A stretch of 64,000 nt of DNA from the NCBI GenBank assembly GCA_033717875.1, contig JADDKJ010000006.1, forward strand, positions 1 to 64,000. Direction: 5' to 3'. Shown here piece after piece: positions 1 through 7,543 of the stretch. Below the pieces are notes generated by a model that was not told where the DNA came from, searched no databases, and saw nothing but the letters and a program-made list of their open reading frames with translations. A program made the position numbers and the translations under genes. Position 1 is the stretch's first letter. Every line of letters begins with the position of its first letter. The stretch comes from SBBG01 sp033717875 (GTDB taxonomy: Bacteria > Pseudomonadota > Gammaproteobacteria > Ga0077554 > Ga007554).

Positions 1-101
1 GCGTGAGGTAGCCATCGGTAAAGCATGCCAGTTTTACAGCCCGCTTCAAACTGCTGAATACCGCAATCGTCGTAGCTTTCCGTCATGCTATGCCCCAATT
101 T

Positions 102-758
102 TTACCCACACGACTTCCTGAAGAGCCTAAAAAGAAGACGTATAAAGAAGCCGAGGTTAAATGCGAGAATGAGCTGTGAGTATAATGATCCTGTACTGTC
201 TTGCCTGAGTCGCTCCAGTTGACAAGCGACATCGGTTATCAATTGTTTATTAATACTTGATTCTATTTTATCAATTAGCTCTTTTGGTGCACATTGCAGG
301 CATTCGTTTAGATGAGAATCATCGTCTGATTTTCTCATTCTCCTGCCATGCTCATTGGTACCATCTGGCTTAAGACAGTCAATGAGCCCGCTATGGTGCG
401 AGGCAATGCAGAGTGACAAAACTTGTCCCACAAGCTGCCCCGACTTGCCCTATTGTTGACATTTCTGCCAAATTAGCTGCGACCCAGCAGTGGAGTGGTC
501 GATTTTGCCCTTAAGCCCCCTGAAATCGACAAATTCATCTTCATCAGGATTAACAAGTCCCGTGGCAGAGCTTATGTATCGCTGAAACCCTTCACTATAT
601 TTCCCAAAGTCATGAAGGAGGCCGATTAGATTTCCAGCCTCACCAACCCCTATTTTCTTTGCCAAGTGGGCGGATAATTTACCAACTTCATCCAGATGAT
701 CTCTAAGCGACTGCTTATCACCATTTTTTCTTACATGAGCAATAAATTCGTTGTTCAT
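102..758 (-). pseudogene. Cas3''-type HD nuclease, second tandem copy, broken by an in-frame amber stop
   Basis: The reading frame from the ATG at 758 encodes a Cas3 HD-nuclease domain: LLHDFGKY (metal-binding HD), KIDHSTAG, then IASHHSGL. A TAG at 450-452 interrupts it between the second and third motifs, yet the same frame continues open to the TAA at 102, so one base change separates it from a longer protein. The C-terminus ends at FFIRLLFRLFRKSCG, where the family normally continues into an Asp-containing segment (LVDADR-like), so the 3' end is probably also damaged. It overlaps the upstream HD gene by 4 bp, as in an operon. No cas helicase, other cas gene or repeat array is visible in the window; any would lie off the left edge. 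Nothing is assigned in the first 101 bases. Confidence 0.7.
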
Positions 759-1240
759 TTTTCCCGCCCACTTGTTTGATACCGCTCACCTTGCCACTGC
801 ATGTATTTGTACAAATAACCCACACCCGTTTCTGTTTCCAGGCGATTAGATAGTGCAGATCCCCCTGCCTCGGATGAAACCCAATCAGGCAGCCCGGCAT
901 GATGCCCGGCAATCAAATAGGCAAGACACTGACCGGCAGCCTTGTTTAATTCCACGGCATGTATGGCCCCTGCCGTGGAGTGATCCACTTTCCCGCGGCC
1001 TTGCTCGATATGGGCTTCTGGATCGTAGCCGGACGCTTTTTTGATGTATCCCTGGAAGGCTGGCCGGTATTTACCCAGGTCATGCCACAGCCCAGCAATT
1101 TTAGCCCAATCACCACTTTCGAAGCTTGCCGCCATTTCAGATGCCAGGCGAGCAACTTCACGCAAGTGCTCATCGAGTTGATGAATCAGCCACCCGCCAT
1201 CAGCGTTTTGCTTTACATGTGCTATTGCTTGCATATTCAT
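755..1240 (-). CDS. Cas3''-type HD domain protein, first tandem copy (short)
   Basis: This 161-residue protein has the same motif order as its neighbour: LWHDLGKY, KVDHSTAG and IAGHHAGLPDW. These are the metal-binding HD, His and His-His motifs of the Cas3 HD single-strand DNA nuclease domain. Cas3 HD domains usually run about 200 residues or more; this one stops soon after the His-His motif, so it may be a truncated paralogue. It directly follows the pRiA4b-like gene (10-bp gap) and overlaps the next HD gene by 4 bp. Two HD domains in tandem is unusual for a type I CRISPR operon. Activity cannot be judged without the final metal ligand. Confidence 0.65.
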   Translation of the reverse strand: MNMQAIAHVKQNADGGWLIHQLDEHLREVARLASEMAASFESGDWAKIAGLWHDLGKYRPAFQGYIKKASGYDPEAHIEQGRGKVDHSTAGAIHAVELNKAAGQCLAYLIAGHHAGLPDWVSSEAGGSALSNRLETETGVGYLYKYMQWQGERYQTSGREK

Positions 1241-1250
1241 GCATGGAAAC

Positions 1251-1790
1251 TTATCGTTCTCTTAACCCCCGATTAACCCCATCAATATCAAACGCCTCAG
1301 GATCAAATTCCCCGCCCAGCCACTCACGCCTTTCTTCATATTCTTCATGCTGTGGGTCGCTGAGTATTTCGAGGAGGTATTCGTAGCCAGGTACGCCGCC
1401 GCAATCTTCCGGTGGGCAGGCGCGTTTGCCGGCGAGGCAGACGGGGTAATGTACGCCGGGTTCGGCATTCAGTATCTTTTCAACTTTGATGTCATGCTCC
1501 CAGCCGTCGCCGAAGTCGTATTCGTAGATGAAGGTGTTGCCTTCCGTAGCAATTTTATCGAGGCGAATGCTGCGCTCGTTTTCGATGTCGTCGATGAAGT
1601 CGGGATCGGGTACGCCGTAGACGGTGCGGCCGATGCGGAAGGCGTGAAGATGGCTGTCAGTCCAGCCCATGGCCTCCTGCACGATGCGGTGCAGTTTCCC
1701 GAGCTTGGTGTCGCCCTTGACCTGGACGCGCCGCCAGATTGGCGGGCGGGTGTGTCTGAGCGTGATCTTTAGCTGATAAATGTTTGTCAT
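1251..1790 (-). CDS. plasmid pRiA4b ORF-3-like family protein
   Basis: This 179-residue protein matches the pRiA4b ORF-3 family throughout. It opens with YQLKITLRHTRPPIWRRVQV, has the HLHAFRI segment near residue 50, then YEYDFGDGWEH near residue 90. The C-terminal half carries a Cys-rich patch (CLAGKRACPPEDCGG) typical of the longer family members. The family is found on plasmids and in accessory regions and has no settled biochemical role. The ATG at 1790 fits the family N-terminus. It is the first gene of a minus-strand run into the two HD genes, which suggests co-transcription, but a link to CRISPR is only positional. Confidence 0.85.
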   Translation of the reverse strand: MTNIYQLKITLRHTRPPIWRRVQVKGDTKLGKLHRIVQEAMGWTDSHLHAFRIGRTVYGVPDPDFIDDIENERSIRLDKIATEGNTFIYEYDFGDGWEHDIKVEKILNAEPGVHYPVCLAGKRACPPEDCGGVPGYEYLLEILSDPQHEEYEERREWLGGEFDPEAFDIDGVNRGLRER

Positions 1791-2308
1791 TGATGAGCCC
1801 AGTTAACTTTACAACCCTCTATCCCGACCTCAGGTGACTACAAGGGGGATTATTTCGATTTTTCCAAATGCTACCATGCCCGCATGTCGCATGCGGTGAT
1901 ACTCCGGCCAAGATTCTTTATGCGCGCCGCGGTCGGTCGGGACAGTTCTTGTCGTCCTTACTCATCCCGCCATCGTATGGAGAGGGAATTTGGGTTTTCT
2001 GTTTGTCATAAAGATCCGCCGCGGTGCGGTGATCGTGGATAAATTCCCCCGCACGGTGGAGGATGCGGCAACAGAAACCAAAGCAAAGGCAAAACCGGGG
2101 CAGCGCCGTCCAGCTGCGAGTGAAGTCGGATGTGCAGCTTAAACTCAGGGGATTTTTGTCTTGACTCTGGGGTCCACTTTACCTTTCGATCACTACTCTA
2201 TCATCAATAGTTACGGTCAAAAAAGAAGTTGACCGGCCATTGTCGAGGATAAAAGCTGTAGTGACTCAAGATGCAAGTCTTATTGGAATTGTGGCATGAT
2301 GACACCGC
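1791..2308. other. intergenic stretch without an assignable gene
   Basis: About 500 bp separate the divergently transcribed pRiA4b-like gene and regB. A short minus-strand open stretch around 1940-2090 shows a locally protein-like frame, but I recognise no family in it. No tRNA, array or clear insertion element is seen. The promoters of both flanking genes must lie here. Confidence 0.4.
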
Positions 2309-3577
2309 ATGTCACAGAAACCGCTTTCATCGTCTTCCTCGTCCCCGAATCTCCGGCGCCTGGTGGCGTTCAGGGGGGTGGTCATCGCCGGGCAGTTGCT
2401 TGCCGTGCTGATAGCGGTATATGGCCTGGATATTCCTCTGCCGCTGTTTCCCTTGTTGACGATCGTCGCCGTCTTTGCCGTGCTCAATGTGCTTACCGTT
2501 GCGCGGCTGAAGGTGGCTTCGGTCGTGACCGACGGCGAGTTGTTTGGCCATCTGCTGCTCGATGTGGCGGCATTGAGTGCGCTGCTCTATCTCACCGGCG
2601 GTTCCTCCAATCCCTTCGTCTCGCTGTTTCTGTTGTCGCTGACCATGACCGCCGTTGCCTTGCCGGTGCTCTACACCTGGGCAATGGCGGCGATCACCGC
2701 GGTGTGTTATTCGGTGCTGATGGTTTTTTACCTGCCGTTGCCGCACAGCCACGGTAGCGATTTCAATTTGCATGTGCTGGGGATGTGGTTCAACTTCGTG
2801 CTGAGCGCCGGGTTGGTCGCGTGGTTTGTAGTGAGGATGGGCAATACTGTGCGCGAGCGCGATCGTGCGCTGGCCGAGGCGCGGGAAAAGGCGTTGCGCG
2901 ATGAACAACTGGTCGCCCTGGGTACGCTGGCCGCCGGTGCGGCGCATGAGCTGGGCACGCCGCTGGCGACGATGGCTGTGTTGACCAAGGAGCTGGCGCG
3001 AGAGTGTGCCAGCCAGCCGGAAGCGACGGACAAGCTGCGTATCCTGCGCGGTCAGGTGGATCGCTGCAAGGGCATATTGACGACGATGGCGGCCTCCGCC
3101 GGGCAAGTGCGCGCCGAGTCCGGTCGGGGATTGGCGCTGGATGTCTACTTGCAAGATGCGCTCGATCAATGGCAGGCGATGCGTCCAGGTGTGGTGATAG
3201 CGCAGCAATGGACGGGTTCGCAGCCTCCGCCCCGCATCGTGGCCGAACAAACCCTGACTCAGGCGATTCTCAATATACTCAATAACGCGGCCGATGCCTC
3301 GCCGGAGCAGGTCGAGGTGCAAGGCGAGTGGGACGCGTCAGAGCTGCGCCTCATCATCTGCGATCGTGGCGCGGGACTGACCCCGGCCATTCAGGCGCAG
3401 GCGGGGAAGGCGTTGTTTACCACCAAGGAGCCGGGGCAAGGGCTAGGCATGGGGCTGTTTCTCGCCCATGCGGCAATCGGACGCTTCGGCGGCAGCGTGC
3501 AATTATCCAACCGGGAGGGCGGCGGCGCCTGTACGCGGCTGGTGTTGCCTTTGACCAATCTGGTGATCGCGCCATGA
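2309..3577 (+). CDS. regB: redox-sensing histidine kinase RegB/PrrB
   Basis: This membrane histidine kinase (422 residues) senses the redox state of the quinone pool and phosphorylates RegA. The first ~180 residues form several hydrophobic helices and include GGSSNPF, matching the GGxxNPF quinone-interaction motif of RegB. The H-box AAHELGTPLAT is the RegB-type phosphoacceptor. Cys in QVDRCKGIL lies where the redox-active Cys of the family sits. The C-terminal ATPase domain shows ILNNAAD (N box), CDRGAGL (G1) and GLGMGLFLA (G2). Its stop overlaps the regA start (ATGA), so the pair is translationally coupled. In other proteobacteria RegBA controls respiration, carbon fixation and nitrogen metabolism genes. 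Confidence 0.92.
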   Translation: MSQKPLSSSSSSPNLRRLVAFRGVVIAGQLLAVLIAVYGLDIPLPLFPLLTIVAVFAVLNVLTVARLKVASVVTDGELFGHLLLDVAALSALLYLTGGSSNPFVSLFLLSLTMTAVALPVLYTWAMAAITAVCYSVLMVFYLPLPHSHGSDFNLHVLGMWFNFVLSAGLVAWFVVRMGNTVRERDRALAEAREKALRDEQLVALGTLAAGAAHELGTPLATMAVLTKELARECASQPEATDKLRILRGQVDRCKGILTTMAASAGQVRAESGRGLALDVYLQDALDQWQAMRPGVVIAQQWTGSQPPPRIVAEQTLTQAILNILNNAADASPEQVEVQGEWDASELRLIICDRGAGLTPAIQAQAGKALFTTKEPGQGLGMGLFLAHAAIGRFGGSVQLSNREGGGACTRLVLPLTNLVIAP

Positions 3578-4116
3578 GCGAACTCATTTTACCCAGCCTG
3601 TTGCTGGTCGACGATGACGTGACCTTTTGCCAGGTATTGTCTCAAGCCTTGTCCAGGCGCGGCTTTTCTATTCGCGTGGCGCACGGTGTCGATGAGGCGC
3701 TGCGCATTGCCGAGGAAGATCCGCCGGAATATGCCATCGTCGATCTCAGAATGCCCGGCCCTTCCGGGCTTGCGCTGGTGGACCGCCTCAAAGCCCTCGA
3801 CAGCCACACCCGCATCGTCGTCCTCACCGGCTACGCCAGCATCGCCACGGCGGTCGAAGCGATCAAACTGGGAGCCATTCACTACCTCACCAAACCCGCC
3901 GATGCCGACGAAATCGTGCAAGCCTTCGGCTGGGAGGCGGGCGATGCGGACACCCCGATCGCGGAAAATCCCTTGTCCGTCGACCGGCTGGAGTGGGAAC
4001 ATATCCAGAAGGTGTTGCTGGAATGCCAGGGCAATATATCCGCGACCGCGCGGCGGCTCGGCATGCACCGGCGCACCTTGCAGCGCAAGCTGGACAAGCG
4101 GCCGGTGCGGCGGTAG
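3574..4116 (+). CDS. regA: redox response regulator RegA/PrrA
   Basis: This 180-residue response regulator is the partner of RegB. The N-terminal receiver domain has the acidic pocket VDDD, the phosphoacceptor Asp in AIVDLRMPGPSG, the conserved Thr in LTGYAS and Lys in LTKPA. A linker leads to the Fis-type helix-turn-helix NISATARRLGMHRRTLQRKL, which closely resembles the conserved RegA DNA-binding helix. The start at 3574 overlaps the regB stop by 4 bp; a longer upstream extension of the frame is antisense to regB features and is not used. Confidence 0.92.
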   Translation: MSELILPSLLLVDDDVTFCQVLSQALSRRGFSIRVAHGVDEALRIAEEDPPEYAIVDLRMPGPSGLALVDRLKALDSHTRIVVLTGYASIATAVEAIKLGAIHYLTKPADADEIVQAFGWEAGDADTPIAENPLSVDRLEWEHIQKVLLECQGNISATARRLGMHRRTLQRKLDKRPVRR

Positions 4117-4145
4117 TGCTGTTTAATCATGCACGATATTTGGCT

Positions 4146-4640
4146 ATGGACGAAGAACTCGAAACATTATCCGTTCAGGTAGGTGAGGCGCTGCGCCGCC
4201 ACGGCCTGATGCTCGCCACCGCCGAGTCGTGCACCGGCGGCTGGGTGGCGCAGACCGTGACGGCGGTGGCGGGCAGTTCGCGCTGGTTCGAGCGCGGCTT
4301 TGTCACCTACACCAATATCGCCAAGCAGGAGATGCTGGGGGTACGCGCGCGGACGCTCGCCGAGTATGGCGCGGTCAGCGAGCAGACGGTGCGCGAGATG
4401 GCCGAGGGCGCGCTGAACAACAGCCATGCCCAGGTCAGCCTCGCCATCAGCGGCATCGCCGGCCCGGGCGGCGCCGTACCCGGCAAGCCGGTGGGAACGG
4501 TGTGCTTTGCCTGGGCAAGGCAAGGCGCGCCGGTTCGCAGCCGCACCGAACATTTTGCGGGCGATCGCGCGGCGGTGCGCCGGCAGGCGGTGATCATCGC
4601 GTTACGCGGGGTGGTGGCGATCCTTGAGCAATCAGATTGA
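4146..4640 (+). CDS. pncC: nicotinamide-nucleotide amidase (CinA C-terminal type)
   Basis: PncC deamidates nicotinamide mononucleotide to nicotinate mononucleotide in NAD recycling. The 164-residue protein is the stand-alone CinA C-terminal domain with TAESCTGG near residue 25, GFVTYTN, GAVSEQT and the SGIAGPGG loop. Length and motifs agree with the short gammaproteobacterial form rather than full-length CinA. The ATG at 4146 is preferred over the upstream in-frame start at 3993, which lies inside regA. Its 3' end overlaps thpR. The pncC-recA neighbourhood is conserved in gammaproteobacteria. Confidence 0.92.
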   Translation: MDEELETLSVQVGEALRRHGLMLATAESCTGGWVAQTVTAVAGSSRWFERGFVTYTNIAKQEMLGVRARTLAEYGAVSEQTVREMAEGALNNSHAQVSLAISGIAGPGGAVPGKPVGTVCFAWARQGAPVRSRTEHFAGDRAAVRRQAVIIALRGVVAILEQSD

Positions 4641-5175
4641 AAAACCCGCCGAACCGACGCGGCGGCTGTTCTTCGCCCTGTGGCCGGACGAGGCCGTGCG
4701 CCAGCGTCTGGCCGAGATCGCGATGGCTGTTGGCGCCGCCAATTCGGGGCGGGTTATTCCCGCGGACAACCTGCACATCACACTGATCTTTCTCGGCGCC
4801 CTCAATGATACGCGCCGGCGATGCGTCGAAGATGTCGCCGCGGCGGTGCGCGGCGAACGGTTTATGCTGGTGCTGGACCAGCTCGGCTATTGGGCCAAGC
4901 CGCGCATCGTCTGGGCGGGGGCCTCGCGCATTCCCGAAGCCCTGCTCAGCCTGGTCGGCACGCTGCAAGCCGGGTTGACCGGTTGTGGAATCCTTCCCGA
5001 AGACCGGCCCTATCAGGCTCACGCGACCCTGATGCGCAAAGTGAACAAGCGCCCCACCCCGCTCGTTGCGCCGGATCCCATTGTTTGGGATGTGGCGCAG
5101 TTCTGCCTCGTGGAGTCCCTGTCCGGGAATAACGGGGTTTCGTATCGGCCGCTGGAGTCGTGGCGGCTTGGCTGA
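4624..5175 (+). CDS. thpR: RNA 2',3'-cyclic phosphodiesterase (2H family)
   Basis: This 183-residue 2H-phosphoesterase opens 2',3'-cyclic phosphate ends of RNA. The two catalytic HxT motifs are visible as LHITLIFLG (residues ~42-50) and YQAHATLMRK (~128-137). The RLFFALWPDE N-terminus is characteristic of ThpR. The first in-frame start is TTG at 4624, overlapping the end of pncC by 17 bp, so coupled translation is likely. No regulatory element of its own is visible. Confidence 0.88.
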   Translation: MSNQIEKPAEPTRRLFFALWPDEAVRQRLAEIAMAVGAANSGRVIPADNLHITLIFLGALNDTRRRCVEDVAAAVRGERFMLVLDQLGYWAKPRIVWAGASRIPEALLSLVGTLQAGLTGCGILPEDRPYQAHATLMRKVNKRPTPLVAPDPIVWDVAQFCLVESLSGNNGVSYRPLESWRLG

Positions 5176-5187
5176 TGCTGATAAAGC

Positions 5188-5583
5188 TTACAATACCGTC
5201 ATGCCGATTGATTTACCCTTTTTATCGAAAGTCACAATTGATCCGCACCCTCTATGTTCTGAAATAACCGCGATAAGAGCATCGCTGAAATCCGCGCTGC
5301 CCGTAACGTAACGCTTCATGGCCAGGTAGGCCATATCCGCGTTTTCCACCAATAACTGCCTGGTGGTAAGGAGAGCGTGTAGTACTTCGACAATCTTGTC
5401 TTTTGGCTGTGCATAGCAAGACTCCAGTAACCATGCGACCTCAACCAGGCTGATCAATGTGATAAACCCCGGTTCGTTCGGCGAGAGTTCATGGTCGATC
5501 AACCTGTTGGCTTTCGCCGCTTGTTTTGGTTCATCCTGGGTCAAGTATCGGACAAGAACATTGGTATCTATGCCTATCATCAC
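5188..5583 (-). CDS. vapC: PIN-domain ribonuclease toxin, VapC type
   Basis: This 131-residue PIN protein has the acidic catalytic residues expected: GIDTNVLVRYL at the N-terminus, a Glu in LVEVAWLL and Asp residues in SADFSDALIA. VapC toxins are Mg-dependent RNases that cleave tRNA or rRNA. The ATG at 5583 overlaps the antitoxin stop by 4 bp, the standard antitoxin-first arrangement. It lies on the minus strand between thpR and recA, interrupting an otherwise conserved co-directional gene order. Confidence 0.88.
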   Translation of the reverse strand: MMIGIDTNVLVRYLTQDEPKQAAKANRLIDHELSPNEPGFITLISLVEVAWLLESCYAQPKDKIVEVLHALLTTRQLLVENADMAYLAMKRYVTGSADFSDALIAVISEHRGCGSIVTFDKKGKSIGMTVL

Positions 5584-5813
5584 TGCCCAGCCCGCTTCCT
5601 GATGGCTTCATCCATCTCTTCGATGCTCGCGGGTCTTGCCGCCTTGATGAGGCCTTTGAGGCGAGAAACATCCTGGGTTGCGGCCACCACTTCGTAACGA
5701 CCCTCTGAGATTTTGATGAATTCAATCCGATCGCCGGGGCCGACATGGAGGTCTGTCCTGACCGTGGCCGGTATCGTTATTTGGCATTTGCTTGTAATGG
5801 TTGCTGTTGTCAT
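5580..5813 (-). CDS. vapB: AbrB/MazE-fold antitoxin, VapB type
   Basis: This 77-residue protein has the swapped-hairpin DNA-binding signature TSKCQITIPATVRTDL, followed by VGPGDRIEF. The C-terminal region, rich in charged residues (ASIEEMDEAIRKRAGQ), would wrap the toxin. It precedes and overlaps vapC. The pair probably represses its own promoter; a short inverted repeat lies 21 bp upstream of the start. Confidence 0.88.
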   Translation of the reverse strand: MTTATITSKCQITIPATVRTDLHVGPGDRIEFIKISEGRYEVVAATQDVSRLKGLIKAARPASIEEMDEAIRKRAGQ

Positions 5814-5833
5814 GGCTTACTCTTTATTTCTTT

Positions 5834-5850
5834 CCTTACTTTGGGTAAGG
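5834..5850. promoter_or_regulatory. inverted repeat upstream of vapB, candidate operator
   Basis: The arms CCTTAC and GTAAGG are perfect and separated by 5 bp. The site lies just upstream of the vapB ATG in the region where its promoter must be. Autoregulation of VapBC pairs through such repeats is well known; the assignment here is by position only. Confidence 0.45.
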
Positions 5851-6031
5851 TAACGTATGAGCGAAAAAATAGCCAGTAAATAAATCTGGCCGATTTTTCA
5901 TTGCCGGACGGGGTGTGCGCGGTGATGCCGGCGGATGCCGTTTTTAGGATTATTGGGGCTAGGCCGGCCAGCCCGATTGTGGAATAATGAAGGATGATTG
6001 TTCCTCGGGCCATCAACACAGGTAAAGACAG

Positions 6032-7057
6032 ATGGATGACAACAAGAGAAAGGCGCTTGGCGCGGCGTTGAGCCAGATTGAAAAGCAGTTCGGCAAGGGT
6101 TCGGTGATGCGCATGGGCGATGCCGGGCCGGCGCGCGATATCAGTGTCATCTCCACCGGCTCGCTGGGGCTGGACATTGCGCTGGGCATCGGCGGCCTGC
6201 CGCGCGGGCGCATCGTCGAGATCTACGGGCCGGAATCTTCGGGCAAGACCACCCTGACCTTGCAAGTGATCGCCGAGGCGCAGAAGTTGGGTGGCACCGC
6301 GGCCTTCGTTGATGCCGAACATGCCCTCGACCCTATCTATGCCCGCAAGCTGGGTGTGAATGTCGATGACCTGCTGGTGTCCCAGCCGGACACCGGCGAG
6401 CAGGCGCTGGAGATCGCCGACATGCTGGTGCGCTCCGGCGCAGTGGACGTGGTGGTGATCGACTCGGTGGCGGCGCTGACGCCGAAGGCCGAGATCGAAG
6501 GCGAGATGGGCGACTCCCACATGGGCTTGCAGGCGCGCCTCATGTCGCAGGCGCTGCGCAAGCTGACCGGCAACATCAACCGTTCCAACACCCTGGTGAT
6601 CTTCATCAACCAGATCCGCATGAAAATCGGCGTGATGTTCGGCAATCCCGAAACCACCACCGGCGGCAACGCGCTGAAATTCTACGCCTCGGTGCGCATG
6701 GACATCCGCCGTACCGGCGCGATCAAGAAGGGCGACGAGATCGTCGGCAGCGAAACGCGCGTCAAGGTGGTCAAGAACAAGACGGCCCCGCCCTTCAAGG
6801 AGGCGACATTCGAGATCATGTACGGCGAGGGGATTTCCCGCGAAGGCGAGATCATCGACCTGGGTGTCGAGGAAGGTCTGGTCGAGAAATCCGGCGCCTG
6901 GTACAGCTATGGCGGCGAGCGTATCGGCCAAGGCAAGGACAACGCGCGCACCTATCTGAAGGAGCGTCCCGAAATCGCGCGCGATATCGAAAACAAGATC
7001 CGCGCCAAGCTGTTGACCAAATCTCCTCTGGCTGAACTTGAGCCGGCGGGAGACTGA
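6032..7057 (+). CDS. recA: recombinase RecA
   Basis: RecA (341 residues) forms the filament for homologous recombination and triggers LexA self-cleavage. Visible landmarks are the start MDDNKRKALGAALSQIEKQF, Walker A GPESSGKTT near residue 66, the VVVIDSVAAL Walker B segment, loop L2 (MFGNPETTTGGNALKFYAS), and the acidic C-terminus. Length is normal. It is followed at once by recX, whose TTG start overlaps it. In the 218 bp upstream I do not see a convincing CTGT-N8-ACAG LexA box. Confidence 0.98.
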   Translation: MDDNKRKALGAALSQIEKQFGKGSVMRMGDAGPARDISVISTGSLGLDIALGIGGLPRGRIVEIYGPESSGKTTLTLQVIAEAQKLGGTAAFVDAEHALDPIYARKLGVNVDDLLVSQPDTGEQALEIADMLVRSGAVDVVVIDSVAALTPKAEIEGEMGDSHMGLQARLMSQALRKLTGNINRSNTLVIFINQIRMKIGVMFGNPETTTGGNALKFYASVRMDIRRTGAIKKGDEIVGSETRVKVVKNKTAPPFKEATFEIMYGEGISREGEIIDLGVEEGLVEKSGAWYSYGGERIGQGKDNARTYLKERPEIARDIENKIRAKLLTKSPLAELEPAGD

Positions 7058-7538
7058 TTCCCTGGCCGGCGAGAACAAAAAAGGCGCTCAGGCGGTACGC
7101 CGCAGCGCCATGAACATGCTCGCCCGGCGCGAACATTCCAGCCAGGAATTGCGGCGTAAACTCGGTTTCAAGGGTTTCGATGACGCCGAGGTGGACGAGG
7201 CCTTGGCCGGGCTGCGCCAGGACCGGCTGCAAAGCGACGAGCGTTTCATCGAGGCGCTGGTGCGCTCCCGCATCGGCAAAGGCTGCGGCCCGTTGCGCAT
7301 CCAGGCCGAGTTGCGCGAGCGCGGCATCGCCGAAGAGCTGATCGCGCAGGCCGTGGATGTTGATGCCGGGGAGTGGCGCGAAAGAATCGAAGAAGTGAGG
7401 CGCAAGCGCTTCGGCGCGGCCCGGCCCGGCGACATGGGTGAGCGCGCCAGGCAGATGCGTTTTCTCCAATATCGGGGGTTTACCACCGAACAGATCCGTT
7501 CCGCCATGAGGCGGCCCGGAGACGATGTGAGTGATTGA
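7038..7538 (+). CDS. recX: RecA regulator RecX
   Basis: RecX caps RecA filaments and limits their growth. The 166-residue protein is helical and has the typical repeats: ALNMLARREHSSQEL-like N-terminus, RLQSDERFIEALVRSRIGKG in the middle and FLQYRGFTTEQIRSAM at the C-terminus. The TTG at 7038 gives the usual length and overlaps recA by 20 bp; an internal ATG at 7110 would remove the first 24 residues. Overlap with recA implies coupled expression. Confidence 0.92.
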   Translation: MSRRETDSLAGENKKGAQAVRRSAMNMLARREHSSQELRRKLGFKGFDDAEVDEALAGLRQDRLQSDERFIEALVRSRIGKGCGPLRIQAELRERGIAEELIAQAVDVDAGEWRERIEEVRRKRFGAARPGDMGERARQMRFLQYRGFTTEQIRSAMRRPGDDVSD

Positions 7539-7543
7539 TTGAC

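Noticed and set aside
1940..2090. Short protein-like frame on the minus strand upstream of regB
   Set aside because: It has no clear start and matches no family I know; left as unassigned intergenic sequence.
5820..6031. LexA (SOS) box upstream of recA
   Set aside because: I looked for CTGT-N8-ACAG and found no acceptable match. A different LexA consensus in this lineage cannot be excluded.
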